The notes beneath the pieces are model-generated. The model was not told the origin of the DNA, ran no database searches, and was given only the letters and a program-made list of their open reading frames with translations. Positions 17,209 through 26,513 of a stretch of DNA of 64,000 bases are shown here, one piece after another. Made by a program: the position numbers and the translations under genes. The stretch's first letter is position 1. Each line of letters begins with the position of its first letter. Source of the stretch: Bacteroidetes bacterium UBA4416 (GTDB lineage: Bacteria > Bacteroidota > Bacteroidia > B-17B0 > Aurantibacillaceae); contig DGQK01000026.1 of NCBI GenBank assembly GCA_002390745.1, positions 1 through 64,000 on the forward strand, in the 5' to 3' direction.

Positions 17209-18783
17209 CTATTTGGAAAGTTCGATCTTTGCATCGATTTCTGCCTGGTAAGAGGCTTTGTCATAGATTTCTATAGTTTTGGTGTAGGTTTTATATCCGG
17301 GGGCTTCGATCCTCATCTGGTATTTGCCGGGAGGAAGAATCACCACAAACTTTCCGGTTGCTGCGTTAGGCAGGTAATTTCCTACTATTTCCCCCGTAAG
17401 ATGATTGCTCACCGAAATAAACACATCGGCATAATTAATGGTGGCATTGTCTGCTGTAGACAGTTCACCGATCACAACAGAATAATCATTTTCCACTTCG
17501 CTGAACGATACGCGGTATATATCCAAATCGCCTTGCCCGCCGGGCTTGGCAGTAGCAATGTAGCCGTATTTTCCGTTTTTGGAGATCCGGAAGTTCATAT
17601 CGTCATCGGTGGTATTGATGGGATAACCAATGTTTTTCGGCTTGGAGAAAGTATTGTTCTCATCGAAGCCGGATTTAAAAATATCATAGCCGCCCATGCT
17701 GGTATGTCCCTTCGAAGAGAAATAGAGGATCTTCCCATCCGGAGAAATATTCGGAAAGTCTTCGTCGTAAGGAGTGTTGATCGCCGGGCCGGCGTTTTGT
17801 GGTTCCGACCATTTCATCCCGATCTTACGGCACAGGTAGATGTCCGTACCGCCATAGCCACCTTTACGGTTGCTGGCAAAGAAGAGGATGGTGCCATCCG
17901 GCGAAATCGATGCGGCAATTTCGTCGCCACCGGAATTGATCTTCGCGTCCAGCTTTTCAGGCTTTCCGAAGTTGCCCTGTGCATCGGCTTTGCTAAGGAA
18001 GATATTTCCTTTGCCCGCACCTTCGGGCAGATACAGCAGAAGGTTATCGCCCTCTGCGCTTAAGCCGATCACTTCCATGCCGCCATTGCCGGCATTGATG
18101 GGAGCACCAATCGGAGCCGCTTTCATATACTCACCGTTCACCACCCTCGACAGGTAAATCGAGTTGCGGTACAAGCCATTATCCATTTTTTCGGCGTTCT
18201 TCTCAGGTCGCCTGGTATTGTACACCAGGAAGGATTCGTTGGAGGTAACAAAAGGATAATAGTCGCTGTAAGCTGAATTGATGTTGGCGCCCAGGTTCTG
18301 GAAGGTCACATTTACCGGGTATTTCATCAGCTCTTTTGCATTGATGCAATGCTGGATCTGCAATTCAGCATCCACCAGGTTGAACACCGTTCCTCTCGCA
18401 TCGGCTTTGAATTTCTTAAAGGTATTGGAAGCATCATCAAAGCGATTGGCATACTGATAGGCCCTGCCCAGGAGGTAATCGGCATTGGGATCGTGCTTCT
18501 CGCGGCGCGTGACAATCTCAAGGTAAGGAACCGCTTTGGCTTTATTGACGTTGCTGTTCAGGTAGCAAACAGCCACGTTGTAATTAAAGTTTTCGTTGTC
18601 GGGCTGTTCATTGAGCAGCTGCAGGTAATCGCCCAGGGCATCTTCGTAATTTCCCAGCTTGAGCTTGGCTGCGGCATTTTCCGGGCTTACTTTTACCAGG
18701 GCGTCATCCTGCGCCTCTGCAATAACCGGAAACAAGCAAAATAAGATCAGTGCCAGCGGGTTCATTTTGTTGATCATAGCCAT
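17209..18783 (-). CDS. secreted TPR and PD40 beta-propeller protein with carboxypeptidase-like tail
   Basis: A 524-residue exported protein with a signal peptide ending near IAEAQD. TPR-like helices (about 30-155) precede a WD40-like PD40 propeller (about 165-420) with repeats such as SISPDGTILFFASNRKGGYGG and ISPDGKILYFSSKGHTSMGG, then a carboxypeptidase-regulatory beta sandwich (about 430-515, LPPGKYQMRIEAPGYKTY). This is the order seen in PorE-type T9SS proteins, but the C-terminal OmpA domain is missing. It is probably periplasmic or surface associated. ATG codons at residues 1 and 3 are both possible starts. Confidence 0.8.
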   Translation of the reverse strand: MAMINKMNPLALILFCLFPVIAEAQDDALVKVSPENAAAKLKLGNYEDALGDYLQLLNEQPDNENFNYNVAVCYLNSNVNKAKAVPYLEIVTRREKHDPNADYLLGRAYQYANRFDDASNTFKKFKADARGTVFNLVDAELQIQHCINAKELMKYPVNVTFQNLGANINSAYSDYYPFVTSNESFLVYNTRRPEKNAEKMDNGLYRNSIYLSRVVNGEYMKAAPIGAPINAGNGGMEVIGLSAEGDNLLLYLPEGAGKGNIFLSKADAQGNFGKPEKLDAKINSGGDEIAASISPDGTILFFASNRKGGYGGTDIYLCRKIGMKWSEPQNAGPAINTPYDEDFPNISPDGKILYFSSKGHTSMGGYDIFKSGFDENNTFSKPKNIGYPINTTDDDMNFRISKNGKYGYIATAKPGGQGDLDIYRVSFSEVENDYSVVIGELSTADNATINYADVFISVSNHLTGEIVGNYLPNAATGKFVVILPPGKYQMRIEAPGYKTYTKTIEIYDKASYQAEIDAKIELSK

Positions 18784-18937
18784 ATTTTTTTAATGTCGTT
18801 AAGTACTGCTTTTAAAACTGCATGAAAATCCCCACAAGCGTTCCTCCCTGCTTATAAGTGACTAATTTATGCAATTTGTAAGAATTGACACAATCCTGTG
18901 AAAAACTGTTGAATAGTTTAAAAAAACAAGGCGGCTA

Positions 18938-18967
18938 TTTGCTTAATATTGATATACACTATATTTA
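18938..18967 (+). promoter_or_regulatory. candidate promoter of the solute-binding protein gene
   Basis: TTTG (18938-18941), an 18-base spacer and TATATTTA (18960-18967, 7 of 8 with TAnnTTTG). The ATG at 18977 lies only 10 bases beyond, so the mRNA leader would be very short or absent. Confidence 0.4.
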
Positions 18968-18976
18968 ATTATTCCC

Positions 18977-20638
18977 ATGCAATTCGCTTCGGTTATACTC
19001 CGTTATTTCCTTTTCCCGGTTATGGTTCTTGCGTTATGGAACCGTTGCGGTACGACTAAAACAGAAGAGGACACCCGGACGGTATTCAACTATAACGAGA
19101 TGGCCGGCACAACCAGCCTCGACCCTGCTACCGCCAACAACCTGGAAGACATCTGGCCTGTGAATCAGCTGTTTAACGGCTTGCTGCAAATGGACGATTC
19201 TCTCCGCGTAAAGCCCTGTATTGCAAAACGCTGGTATATTTCCGATGACGGCCTTACCTACACCTTCACGCTGAGGGACGATGTTTTTTTTCATGACAAT
19301 GCTTGCTTTGAGAAGGGTAAGGGCCGCAAGGTGGTGGCCAGGGATGTGGTGTTTTCCTTCAACCGCCTGTACGACGCCAAAACCAGTAGCGCCATGTCGC
19401 TCCTCACCAACATCGACCGCTCAGAGAAGACCAATTATAAAGGCTTTTCGGCTCCCAACGACACCACGGTGATCATCTGCCTCAAAGAGCCCTTCAGCGC
19501 CTTCCTGAGTGTACTCACCATGAAGTATTTTTCGGTGATCCCATCGGAAGCTACCGACATGTACGGCCAGGATTTCCGCCGGAACCCGGTAGGAACAGGG
19601 CCTTTTAAGTTCAAGCTTTGGGAAGAAGGCACCAAGCTGGTCCTGCTGAAAAACGAAAATTATTTTGAGTTTGAAGGCAATCAACGCCTGCCCTACCTGG
19701 ATGCTGTGACCCTCTCCTTTGTGAAAGACCGCGAAACGGCCTTTATGGAGCTCCTGAACGGAAAATACGATATGCTCAGCGGAGCCGATGCGTTCAACAT
19801 CAATGAGGTGCTTGACAAGAACGGGGATCTGCAGGAGGCTTATGCCAAAAAATTCACGCTGCAGAAACAAACCTTTCTTAAAACGGATTACCTGGGGATC
19901 CTGGTTGATGAGAATATGGAGCTGGTGAAGAAATCACCGTTGAGGATCAAGGCGATCCGCAAGGCCATCAATTATGCATTTGACAGGGAAAAGATGGTGA
20001 AATATTTCCGTAAGAATGTGGGCTACCCGGCTACTGCGGGCTTTATCCCTAATGGTCTTCCTTCCTTCAATGATAAGATCGTGAAGGGCTACTCCTATGA
20101 TCCTGAAAAAGTCAGGCAGCTACTCATGGAAGCCGGATACCCGGAAGGGAAAGATCTCCCGGAGATCACCCTGCACACCACAGATAATTACCTTGAGCAA
20201 ACGGAGTTCATCCAGTCGCAACTGGCAGACAATAACATTAAAGTGAAGATCAGTGTAGACAAGCCTTCGGTGCTTCGCCAGGCGGTGGCCAGCTGCGAAT
20301 ACAACTTTTTCAAGAAATCGTGGGTAGGCGATTATGCCGATGAAGAAAACTTCATGAGCCTGTTCTATAGCAAGAATTTCGCGCCGATGGGCTCCAATTA
20401 TACACACTACAAAAATCCGGAATTCGACATCCTGTTCGAGAAAGTGATCCGTGAGCAGAACCGCGAGGTGAAAAATGCCATGTACCAGAAAATGGACCAG
20501 ATGCTGATAGACGATGCTCCTGTGGTTCCTCTGTATTACGACCAGGTGATCCGCCTGGTGAGCAAGCGCATCCATGGCCTTACGACTAACCCGATGAACC
20601 TGCTGAACCTGAAAACAGTGAAGAAAAGCAACAGCTAA
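18977..20638 (+). CDS. peptide/nickel-type ABC transporter substrate-binding protein
   Basis: A 553-residue family 5 extracellular solute-binding protein. After the signal segment come SLDPATANNLEDIWPVNQLFNGL, RWYISDDGLTYTFTLRDDVFFHDN, a GTGPFKF motif and RKAINYAFDREKMV, all typical of DppA/OppA proteins. A cysteine follows the hydrophobic stretch (LALWNRCGTT), but NRC is a poor lipobox. No permease or ATPase gene is adjacent, so its transporter must be elsewhere, or it acts as a stand-alone peptide binder. An MMPL exporter follows 147 bases downstream on the same strand. Confidence 0.88.
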   Translation: MQFASVILRYFLFPVMVLALWNRCGTTKTEEDTRTVFNYNEMAGTTSLDPATANNLEDIWPVNQLFNGLLQMDDSLRVKPCIAKRWYISDDGLTYTFTLRDDVFFHDNACFEKGKGRKVVARDVVFSFNRLYDAKTSSAMSLLTNIDRSEKTNYKGFSAPNDTTVIICLKEPFSAFLSVLTMKYFSVIPSEATDMYGQDFRRNPVGTGPFKFKLWEEGTKLVLLKNENYFEFEGNQRLPYLDAVTLSFVKDRETAFMELLNGKYDMLSGADAFNINEVLDKNGDLQEAYAKKFTLQKQTFLKTDYLGILVDENMELVKKSPLRIKAIRKAINYAFDREKMVKYFRKNVGYPATAGFIPNGLPSFNDKIVKGYSYDPEKVRQLLMEAGYPEGKDLPEITLHTTDNYLEQTEFIQSQLADNNIKVKISVDKPSVLRQAVASCEYNFFKKSWVGDYADEENFMSLFYSKNFAPMGSNYTHYKNPEFDILFEKVIREQNREVKNAMYQKMDQMLIDDAPVVPLYYDQVIRLVSKRIHGLTTNPMNLLNLKTVKKSNS

Positions 20639-20785
20639 GGGTTGAAATTTTAACACTTTTAAAGTTTAACAGAGTATTTTTTTCCAAACAGTTAGAATTT
20701 ATCTTTTAACTTTAGCCCCTTGAGCCTTTGGGGATCCTAACGGGCTGGCACAAGGTTATAGGTATAATTAAAGATCTTACATACG

Positions 20786-23161
20786 ATGTGGAAGTATTTT
20801 TCAGGCGTTTTACTCAGGCATAAATTAGCATTCACCCTCGCCTTGCTGGCTGTAACGGGTTTCATGGTCTACGAGACCTCGAAGATCGAGTTATCTTATG
20901 ATTTTGCCAAGATCCTGCCTGATGACGACAGCTCCTATGTGGAATACGTGAGGTTCAAAAAGCAATTCGGGGAAGATGGCAATGTGATGGTGATCGGCTT
21001 CGAGGACAAAGATCTTTTCCGCCTGAACAAGATCAACGACTGGTACAGGCTTACCGACAGCATTCGTAGTATCCAGGGGATCAAGGGCGTGATGTCTATT
21101 ACTTCCCTTTATAAGATCGTAAAGAACGACAGCCTCGAAAAATTTGAGTTTGTGCCTTTAGTAAGCCATCCTTTTACGAACCAGCAGGAGGTCGACAGCT
21201 TTAAAACCGAGGTGTTTTCGCTGCCTTTTTACAAAGGCCTGATCTTTAACCAGGAAACGGGCGCCAACCTGATGGCGATTACCTTCAACAAAAATGAGCT
21301 GAATTCCAAGCGTCGCCTGACCATTGTAGACGATATCAAGCGCGTATCCGAAGCATTTGCCCAAAAGCACCATGTGCAGATGCATTATTCAGGCATGCCT
21401 TATATCCGTTCGGCCATCATGAAAAAGGTATCGGGCGAGATGACCTTGTTCCTGGCGCTGGCAGTATTGGTAACGGCGATTGTTCTCTGGGTATTCTTCC
21501 GTTCGTTCTCTTCTGTGATATTTTCGGTGCTGGTGGTGGCCATTGGTGTGTTATGGTCGGTAGGTACCCTGCAACTTTTTGGTTACAAGATCACGGTACT
21601 CACAGGCCTGATCCCGCCGCTGATCATGGTGATCGGCCTGCCTAACTGCGTGTTCCTCATCAACAAGTACCACAAGGAGTTTGCCCTGCACGGCAATAAG
21701 GTAAAAGCCTTGTCGCGCACCATTCAAACCATCGGTGTGAGCTTATTCCTGGCCAACGTAACAACGGCCATCGGCTTCGGCGTGCTCTACTTCACCAACA
21801 GCTCCCTGCTGGTAGAGTTTGGCGTGGTAGCGGCTATCAGCGTCATGACCACCTACATCATTACCCTGATCCTGATCCCGATCATTTTAAACCTGCTGCC
21901 TGAGCCTAAAGCCAAGCACCTGCACCACCTGGAAGCCAAGCGCATCAATTCCCTGCTCGACCGGGTAGACGGCTGGGTGCAGCACAAACGGCCCGCCATC
22001 TACATTACCATTACAGTTATCACCATCATCTGTTTCTGGGGAATGAGCATGATGAATGTGGTAGGCTATGTGGTAGACGATCTTCCTCAGAAAGACCCAG
22101 TGTATGTGGATCTTAAATACTTTGAAAAGAATTTCAGGGGCGTGCTTCCGTTCGAGATCTCCATCGATACTAAAAAAGAGTATGGCCTCTTTGCCAACAA
22201 TGCCAAAGCCCTGTACAAGATACAGGCCATGCAGCGCCTGTTTGCGGAAGACAGTGTTTTCTCCAGGCCGCTGTCGATCGTGGAGGCCATCAAATTTTCG
22301 AACCAGGCCTATAACGATGGCAAACCCAAATATTACAAGCTGCCTTCGGTAACCGACCTGAAAGCCTTATCGGAATATTTCAAACCGGGAACTGCGAAAA
22401 ACCAGAACAATGTGATGCAGACCTTTATGGACAGCAGCAGGCGTATTACGCGGGTGAGCTTCCAGGCTTCCGACATCGGCTCTAAAGACATGAAACTGTT
22501 AGTGGATTCTTTAAGGCCGAAAATCGATTCTATTTTCAATCCGAAGGATTATAAGGTGACGCTTACAGGCCACAGCCTCGTGTTCCTGAAAAACAACGAT
22601 TACCTCCTGGCGAACCTTTACGAGAGCCTCATCATCGAGATTATTTTAATTGCGATCGTCGGGATGGCCTTATTCCGCTCTATCCGCATCATCCTTCTGT
22701 CGAAGCTGCCCTGCCTGATCCCACTGGTAATTACCGCCGGGGTAATGGGCTTCCTCGATATCCGCTTCAAGCCTTCCACGATCCTCATCTTCAGCATCGC
22801 GTTTGGGATCGCTTCCGATGGCACGGTATATTTCCTGACGAAGTACCGCCAGGAGCTTAAAAAGGGCTTCAGCGCGCCTCAGGCAATTTCCACTGCCGTG
22901 AGAGAAACCGGCTTAAGCATGGTCTATACGAATATCATCCTGTTCTTCGGCTTCATTATTTTTGCGGCTTCCAGCTTCGGCGGTACAGTGGCTATGGGCA
23001 TCCTCGTATCCCTCACCCTTATTGTGTCGATGTGTACGAACCTCGTGCTCCTGCCGGCGATCCTGTTATCCATTGACAGCAGGAACACCAAGAAAGAGCT
23101 TCTCGACCAGCCCCTGATCGACCTGGAAGAAGAGCAAACCAGCCGCGACATCGAAGAGTAA
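20786..23161 (+). CDS. MMPL/RND family membrane transporter
   Basis: A 791-residue inner-membrane protein with the RND layout of two halves, each with one leading helix, a large periplasmic loop and five further helices. The first half (helices from about 12, then about 215-365) and the second (about 410, then about 615-770) hold sterol-sensing-type segments: GLIPPLIMVIGLPNCVFLINKYH and FSIAFGIASDGTVYFLTKYR. Such exporters move lipids, hopanoids or other hydrophobic cargo using the proton gradient. The substrate is unknown. No adaptor or outer-membrane factor gene is nearby. Confidence 0.88.
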   Translation: MWKYFSGVLLRHKLAFTLALLAVTGFMVYETSKIELSYDFAKILPDDDSSYVEYVRFKKQFGEDGNVMVIGFEDKDLFRLNKINDWYRLTDSIRSIQGIKGVMSITSLYKIVKNDSLEKFEFVPLVSHPFTNQQEVDSFKTEVFSLPFYKGLIFNQETGANLMAITFNKNELNSKRRLTIVDDIKRVSEAFAQKHHVQMHYSGMPYIRSAIMKKVSGEMTLFLALAVLVTAIVLWVFFRSFSSVIFSVLVVAIGVLWSVGTLQLFGYKITVLTGLIPPLIMVIGLPNCVFLINKYHKEFALHGNKVKALSRTIQTIGVSLFLANVTTAIGFGVLYFTNSSLLVEFGVVAAISVMTTYIITLILIPIILNLLPEPKAKHLHHLEAKRINSLLDRVDGWVQHKRPAIYITITVITIICFWGMSMMNVVGYVVDDLPQKDPVYVDLKYFEKNFRGVLPFEISIDTKKEYGLFANNAKALYKIQAMQRLFAEDSVFSRPLSIVEAIKFSNQAYNDGKPKYYKLPSVTDLKALSEYFKPGTAKNQNNVMQTFMDSSRRITRVSFQASDIGSKDMKLLVDSLRPKIDSIFNPKDYKVTLTGHSLVFLKNNDYLLANLYESLIIEIILIAIVGMALFRSIRIILLSKLPCLIPLVITAGVMGFLDIRFKPSTILIFSIAFGIASDGTVYFLTKYRQELKKGFSAPQAISTAVRETGLSMVYTNIILFFGFIIFAASSFGGTVAMGILVSLTLIVSMCTNLVLLPAILLSIDSRNTKKELLDQPLIDLEEEQTSRDIEE

Positions 23162-23432
23162 GCGTGCAAGGGTTTCTATGTCCGCGTTGCTGTTTTGATG
23201 TGTTTTATGCAGCAAATCCCATCGTTCCTTGTGTAATCCAGGAAGACCCCATCGTGTGGCTATAATTCCAGGTGTATCCGTAATACCTCTGTACCCGTGC
23301 AGGTAATGACTGCCTGTTGCGATAGGCATTGGTATTGATCGCTACACGAAGCCCATTTCTTTTTTTCACACATGCCTCATGCCGCATTTGTTTTTCGGAG
23401 TTGCGTGCATAATTCGTATTTTCGTAGCAATT

Positions 23433-23972
23433 ATGAAATTATTAGCTTTTGCCGGAAGTAACAGCTCCGGCTCCATCAATAAGCAACTGGCGGCTTACGC
23501 TGCCGGCCTGTTCACCAGGTATGAGATCGAGGTCGTTCATCTTAACGATTTCCCAATGCCCCTGTTCAGCGTTGATCTGGAAAAGGAGATCGGCTCACCG
23601 GAAAGTGTGGACCGCTTCATTGACAAAATTGCTTCCTGCGATTTCATTGTGCTTTCGCTGGCCGAAAATAACAAGTGCTACAATGCCGGTTTCAAAAATG
23701 CGTTCGATTGGATCTCGCGCAAACAGGCAAAGGTGTTTCATAACAAGCCGATGCTCCTGATGGCAACATCTCCCGGAAAACGAGGTGGCGCTGCTGTACT
23801 GGAATTCGCCAGCCACCACCTGCCCTTTTATGGTGCCGATATCAAAGGCCTGTTCTCCCTCCCGTCTTTCAATGATAATTTTAAGGCCGGACAGGGGATC
23901 ACGAATGAAGACCTGGATAAGCAATTGCGCGACCTTATCCTAAAAATAGAAACACAGGAACAAACAGCATAA
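23433..23972 (+). CDS. NADPH-dependent FMN reductase family protein
   Basis: With the start at MKLLAFAGSNSSGSINKQLA (23433) it has 179 residues, typical of the flavodoxin-like FMN_red family; the longer frame from 23379 adds a non-native leader. The phosphate-binding loop GSNSSGSINKQLA (8-20) and SLAENNKCYNAGFKNAFDWIS (about 85-105) bind flavin. It likely reduces quinones, azo compounds or flavin. The CDGSH Fe-S protein follows after 3 bases, so the two form an operon. Confidence 0.9.
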   Translation: MKLLAFAGSNSSGSINKQLAAYAAGLFTRYEIEVVHLNDFPMPLFSVDLEKEIGSPESVDRFIDKIASCDFIVLSLAENNKCYNAGFKNAFDWISRKQAKVFHNKPMLLMATSPGKRGGAAVLEFASHHLPFYGADIKGLFSLPSFNDNFKAGQGITNEDLDKQLRDLILKIETQEQTA

Positions 23973-23975
23973 ACC

Positions 23976-24413
23976 ATGACGGATATCACCAAAACGTATA
24001 GCAACGGCGAGATCACGATCGTGTGGAAGCCATCCGTATGCATCCATTCCACACGGTGCTGGAAAGGGGAAAGCGGCCTGAAAAGCGTTTTCAATCCAAT
24101 GGAAAAGCCATGGATCAAACCGAACGGGGCAGGAACGGAAGCCATTATCGAACGCATAACAGCCTGCCCATCCGGTGCGCTGAGCTTTTACTACAATGAC
24201 AGGTCGCAAGAGCAGGCAACAGAACCAGGCAGCGAACCTGTTGTGGAAGTATTGCCGAACGGGCCCTTGCTGATCCATGGCAATATTCATTTAAAGCACA
24301 AGGACGAGGCTTCCTCCTTACAAAATAAAGTGACGGCCTTTTGCAGGTGCGGCGCTTCTTCCAACAAGCCTTATTGCGATGGCTCTCATCAGCATAACGG
24401 CTTTAGCGGTTGA
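23976..24413 (+). CDS. Fe-S protein with Fer4_19 and CDGSH domains
   Basis: A 145-residue protein. The N-terminal part (about 1-70) is the divergent ferredoxin-like Fer4_19 domain with cysteines in SVCIHSTRCWKGE and ITACPSGALSF. The C-terminal CDGSH iron-sulfur motif CRCGASSNKPYCDGSH (about 122-137) supplies the three Cys and one His that hold a 2Fe-2S cluster. It probably works in electron transfer or redox sensing, possibly with the flavin reductase encoded immediately upstream. Confidence 0.88.
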   Translation: MTDITKTYSNGEITIVWKPSVCIHSTRCWKGESGLKSVFNPMEKPWIKPNGAGTEAIIERITACPSGALSFYYNDRSQEQATEPGSEPVVEVLPNGPLLIHGNIHLKHKDEASSLQNKVTAFCRCGASSNKPYCDGSHQHNGFSG

Positions 24414-24502
24414 GCTGCTGCAAAAGGGCATATGCATAACGCAACACACACAACATCTGAGAAAGGTGATCCCAATTCATTAACCAACCAAATCAAAAAG
24501 CA

Positions 24503-25132
24503 GTGAAAACCATCGACCAAATTTTTGAAAACAATAAAGCCTGGGTGAATGAAAAACTCGCCGGCGACAGTCACTATTTCGAAAACCTTGCTAAAGGCCA
24601 GCAACCGGAATTTTTATACATTGGCTGCTCCGACAGCCGGGTAACTGCTGAAGACCTGATGGGCGTCAAGCCGGGTGAGGTATTCATCCACCGCAACATT
24701 GCCAACCTGGTAAACAATGTGGACCTGAATGTGATGTCTGTGATCAATTATGCGATCCGTCACCTGAAGGTAAATCACGTGGTGGTATGCGGTCATTATA
24801 ACTGCGGCGGTGTAAAAGCTGCCATGAACCAGCAGGACATGGGCATTTTAAATCCCTGGCTGCGCAATATCCGCGACGTGTACCGTTTGCACCGCAAAGA
24901 GCTTGATGCCATCGACGATATGGACAAGCGCTATAACAGGCTTGTAGAGCTGAATGTGCAGGAGCAATGCGTGAACCTCATTAAAACGGCGGCTGTACAG
25001 GAGGCCTACAAGGACCGCGGCCTGAGGGTGCATGGCTGGGTGTTCGATATCCAGACGGGCAAACTGATCGACCTCAATATTGATTTCCCGAAGATCCTGG
25101 CCGATATTATGGAGATCTATAAATTGTTTTAA
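24503..25132 (+). CDS. can: beta-class carbonic anhydrase
   Basis: A 209-residue cytosolic enzyme. The zinc ligands are C42, H98 and C101, with the D44/R46 pair in GCSDSRV and the HYNCGG motif. It converts CO2 to bicarbonate for carboxylation reactions and pH balance. The length and the single domain fit the beta family. The signal-free N-terminus (MKTIDQIFENNKAWV) indicates a cytoplasmic place. The symbol follows the E. coli housekeeping enzyme of the same class. Confidence 0.94.
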   Translation: MKTIDQIFENNKAWVNEKLAGDSHYFENLAKGQQPEFLYIGCSDSRVTAEDLMGVKPGEVFIHRNIANLVNNVDLNVMSVINYAIRHLKVNHVVVCGHYNCGGVKAAMNQQDMGILNPWLRNIRDVYRLHRKELDAIDDMDKRYNRLVELNVQEQCVNLIKTAAVQEAYKDRGLRVHGWVFDIQTGKLIDLNIDFPKILADIMEIYKLF

Positions 25133-25160
25133 GCAAAATACGCATCAAACAACAGTAGCA

Positions 25161-25236
25161 GCCTGACCGCTCAGCAGACTGATGGCAACGGATCACCCGT
25201 TTCACCTGCTCAGCGGTTCAGGCGCTTTGTTTTTCC
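25161..25236 (+). terminator. long imperfect hairpin terminator after carbonic anhydrase
   Basis: The segment at 25161-25177 pairs with 25206-25223 (GCCTGA with TCAGGC, CCGCT with AGCGG, CAG with CTG, one mismatch and a bulge) and is followed on the plus strand by GCTTTGTTTTTCC. Its right arm reaches into the last codons of the convergent gene that ends at 25218. Confidence 0.5.
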
Positions 25237-26513
25237 AAATAGCTTTGAGGATCAAAGCGCCAGAGAATCTTCCCGGTAGCGATGTTGATGGCCATGTATT
25301 GCCGCACCGTCTTATCCAGGCCGATGATGATGATGCGATCAGAATAAGTATAGTAGCAGCCAAGGTCATCCGAAGCAAAGGCTTTCCCTATGTGCATGAG
25401 AGACGTGTCCTGAAGGCTCCAGTTGGCCTTACCTTCCTTATTTACACTTTCCAGAATCACCGGCGCTGTTGCCGACAGATCGGCTCTATACAGAACGAGC
25501 AAATTCCCCAGGCCGTCCCTCAACAGAGGCTGGGCGCGGAAATAATTCTTCTCAGATATTTGTTCGATATGATCATTCCCGAAAATATCCTTCACGTTAT
25601 GTTGTTTTTTTCCACCGGGCTCCGGCAAGCGCGATTCCTGCACAAAATTACCGAAGACAATCGGAAAGCCATTTCCCCGCTTGGAAAACAGATAGAGCTG
25701 ATGCTTTAAGCCGTCGGACAAATACAACTCCTGCGTCAGTGGTTCTTCCTGTCTGGTTTTGGCGGGAGCAACAGCCGGCAGGAGCGTTTGAGAAAAAGGG
25801 TCGAACTTAAATACATCGCCGGTCATTGTAGTCAGTTCAAACAATTTTTCCGAAGCACGGTGTTCTACTTTTAATATCCCGGACTTCAAGCCTGGGATCT
25901 TTTCAGAAAGCCGTTTTGCATCCCATACCGTTTCTCCTGTGTAAATGTCGTATGCAAGCAGTCCATTGTCATCGCTCAGGTTATAAGCGAGGTCGCCATA
26001 CTGCCAAAAGTCGTTCGACAGCTTTCTGCTAAGGTCAAAACCGGGATCTTGCTTAAAAGCCGGAACGATGATCCGCTTTCCTTTCAAGGTATTGGTTAGA
26101 GGCTCGACCACCCTTAACTCATAACACAGGCTGTCTGCGCCGCGCCTATTGGCCGTGATGATCCAGACAACGCCGCCTGCTTTTCCAGCAAAAGCCTTTG
26201 TCATTTTTATAGCCGGAGGCTGAGGCGTAAGGGCCACATGGCTTTCCGCGGGACTTGCAGTTGTTGAGGCCATGACGAAAAATCCGATCGCCCCGGCTCC
26301 CATGAGCACGATGATCCCTAACACCAGGGCAATGATCATCTGAGGCTTAGCCGCCGGTATAGTTATCTGGGGCCGGTTTATAGGCGCCGGGCCTTGTGGT
26401 TCGTGTACCATGAAGCTGCCCTGGCAGTAATTGCATTTATAGCTGCCGTCAAACAGTTTATAAGTGCTGTTGGAGCCGCAGGACGGGCATTGGATCTTTC
26501 TTACTTCCGTCAT
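25218..26513 (-). CDS. zinc-ribbon membrane protein with PQQ-like propeller
   Basis: A 431-residue protein without a signal peptide. The N-terminus is a zinc ribbon (CPSCGSNSTY... CNYCQG, residues 9-34), then a Pro-rich linker, a single transmembrane helix (about 56-80) and an extracytoplasmic domain. That domain resembles a PQQ-type beta propeller: GLLAYDIYTGETVWDAKRL and YMAINIATGKILWRFDPQS. Cytosolic zinc finger outside-in proteins of this kind are uncharacterised. Its ATG follows directly on the tex stop codon, so the two are co-transcribed. Confidence 0.75.
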   Translation of the reverse strand: MTEVRKIQCPSCGSNSTYKLFDGSYKCNYCQGSFMVHEPQGPAPINRPQITIPAAKPQMIIALVLGIIVLMGAGAIGFFVMASTTASPAESHVALTPQPPAIKMTKAFAGKAGGVVWIITANRRGADSLCYELRVVEPLTNTLKGKRIIVPAFKQDPGFDLSRKLSNDFWQYGDLAYNLSDDNGLLAYDIYTGETVWDAKRLSEKIPGLKSGILKVEHRASEKLFELTTMTGDVFKFDPFSQTLLPAVAPAKTRQEEPLTQELYLSDGLKHQLYLFSKRGNGFPIVFGNFVQESRLPEPGGKKQHNVKDIFGNDHIEQISEKNYFRAQPLLRDGLGNLLVLYRADLSATAPVILESVNKEGKANWSLQDTSLMHIGKAFASDDLGCYYTYSDRIIIIGLDKTVRQYMAINIATGKILWRFDPQSYLEKQSA

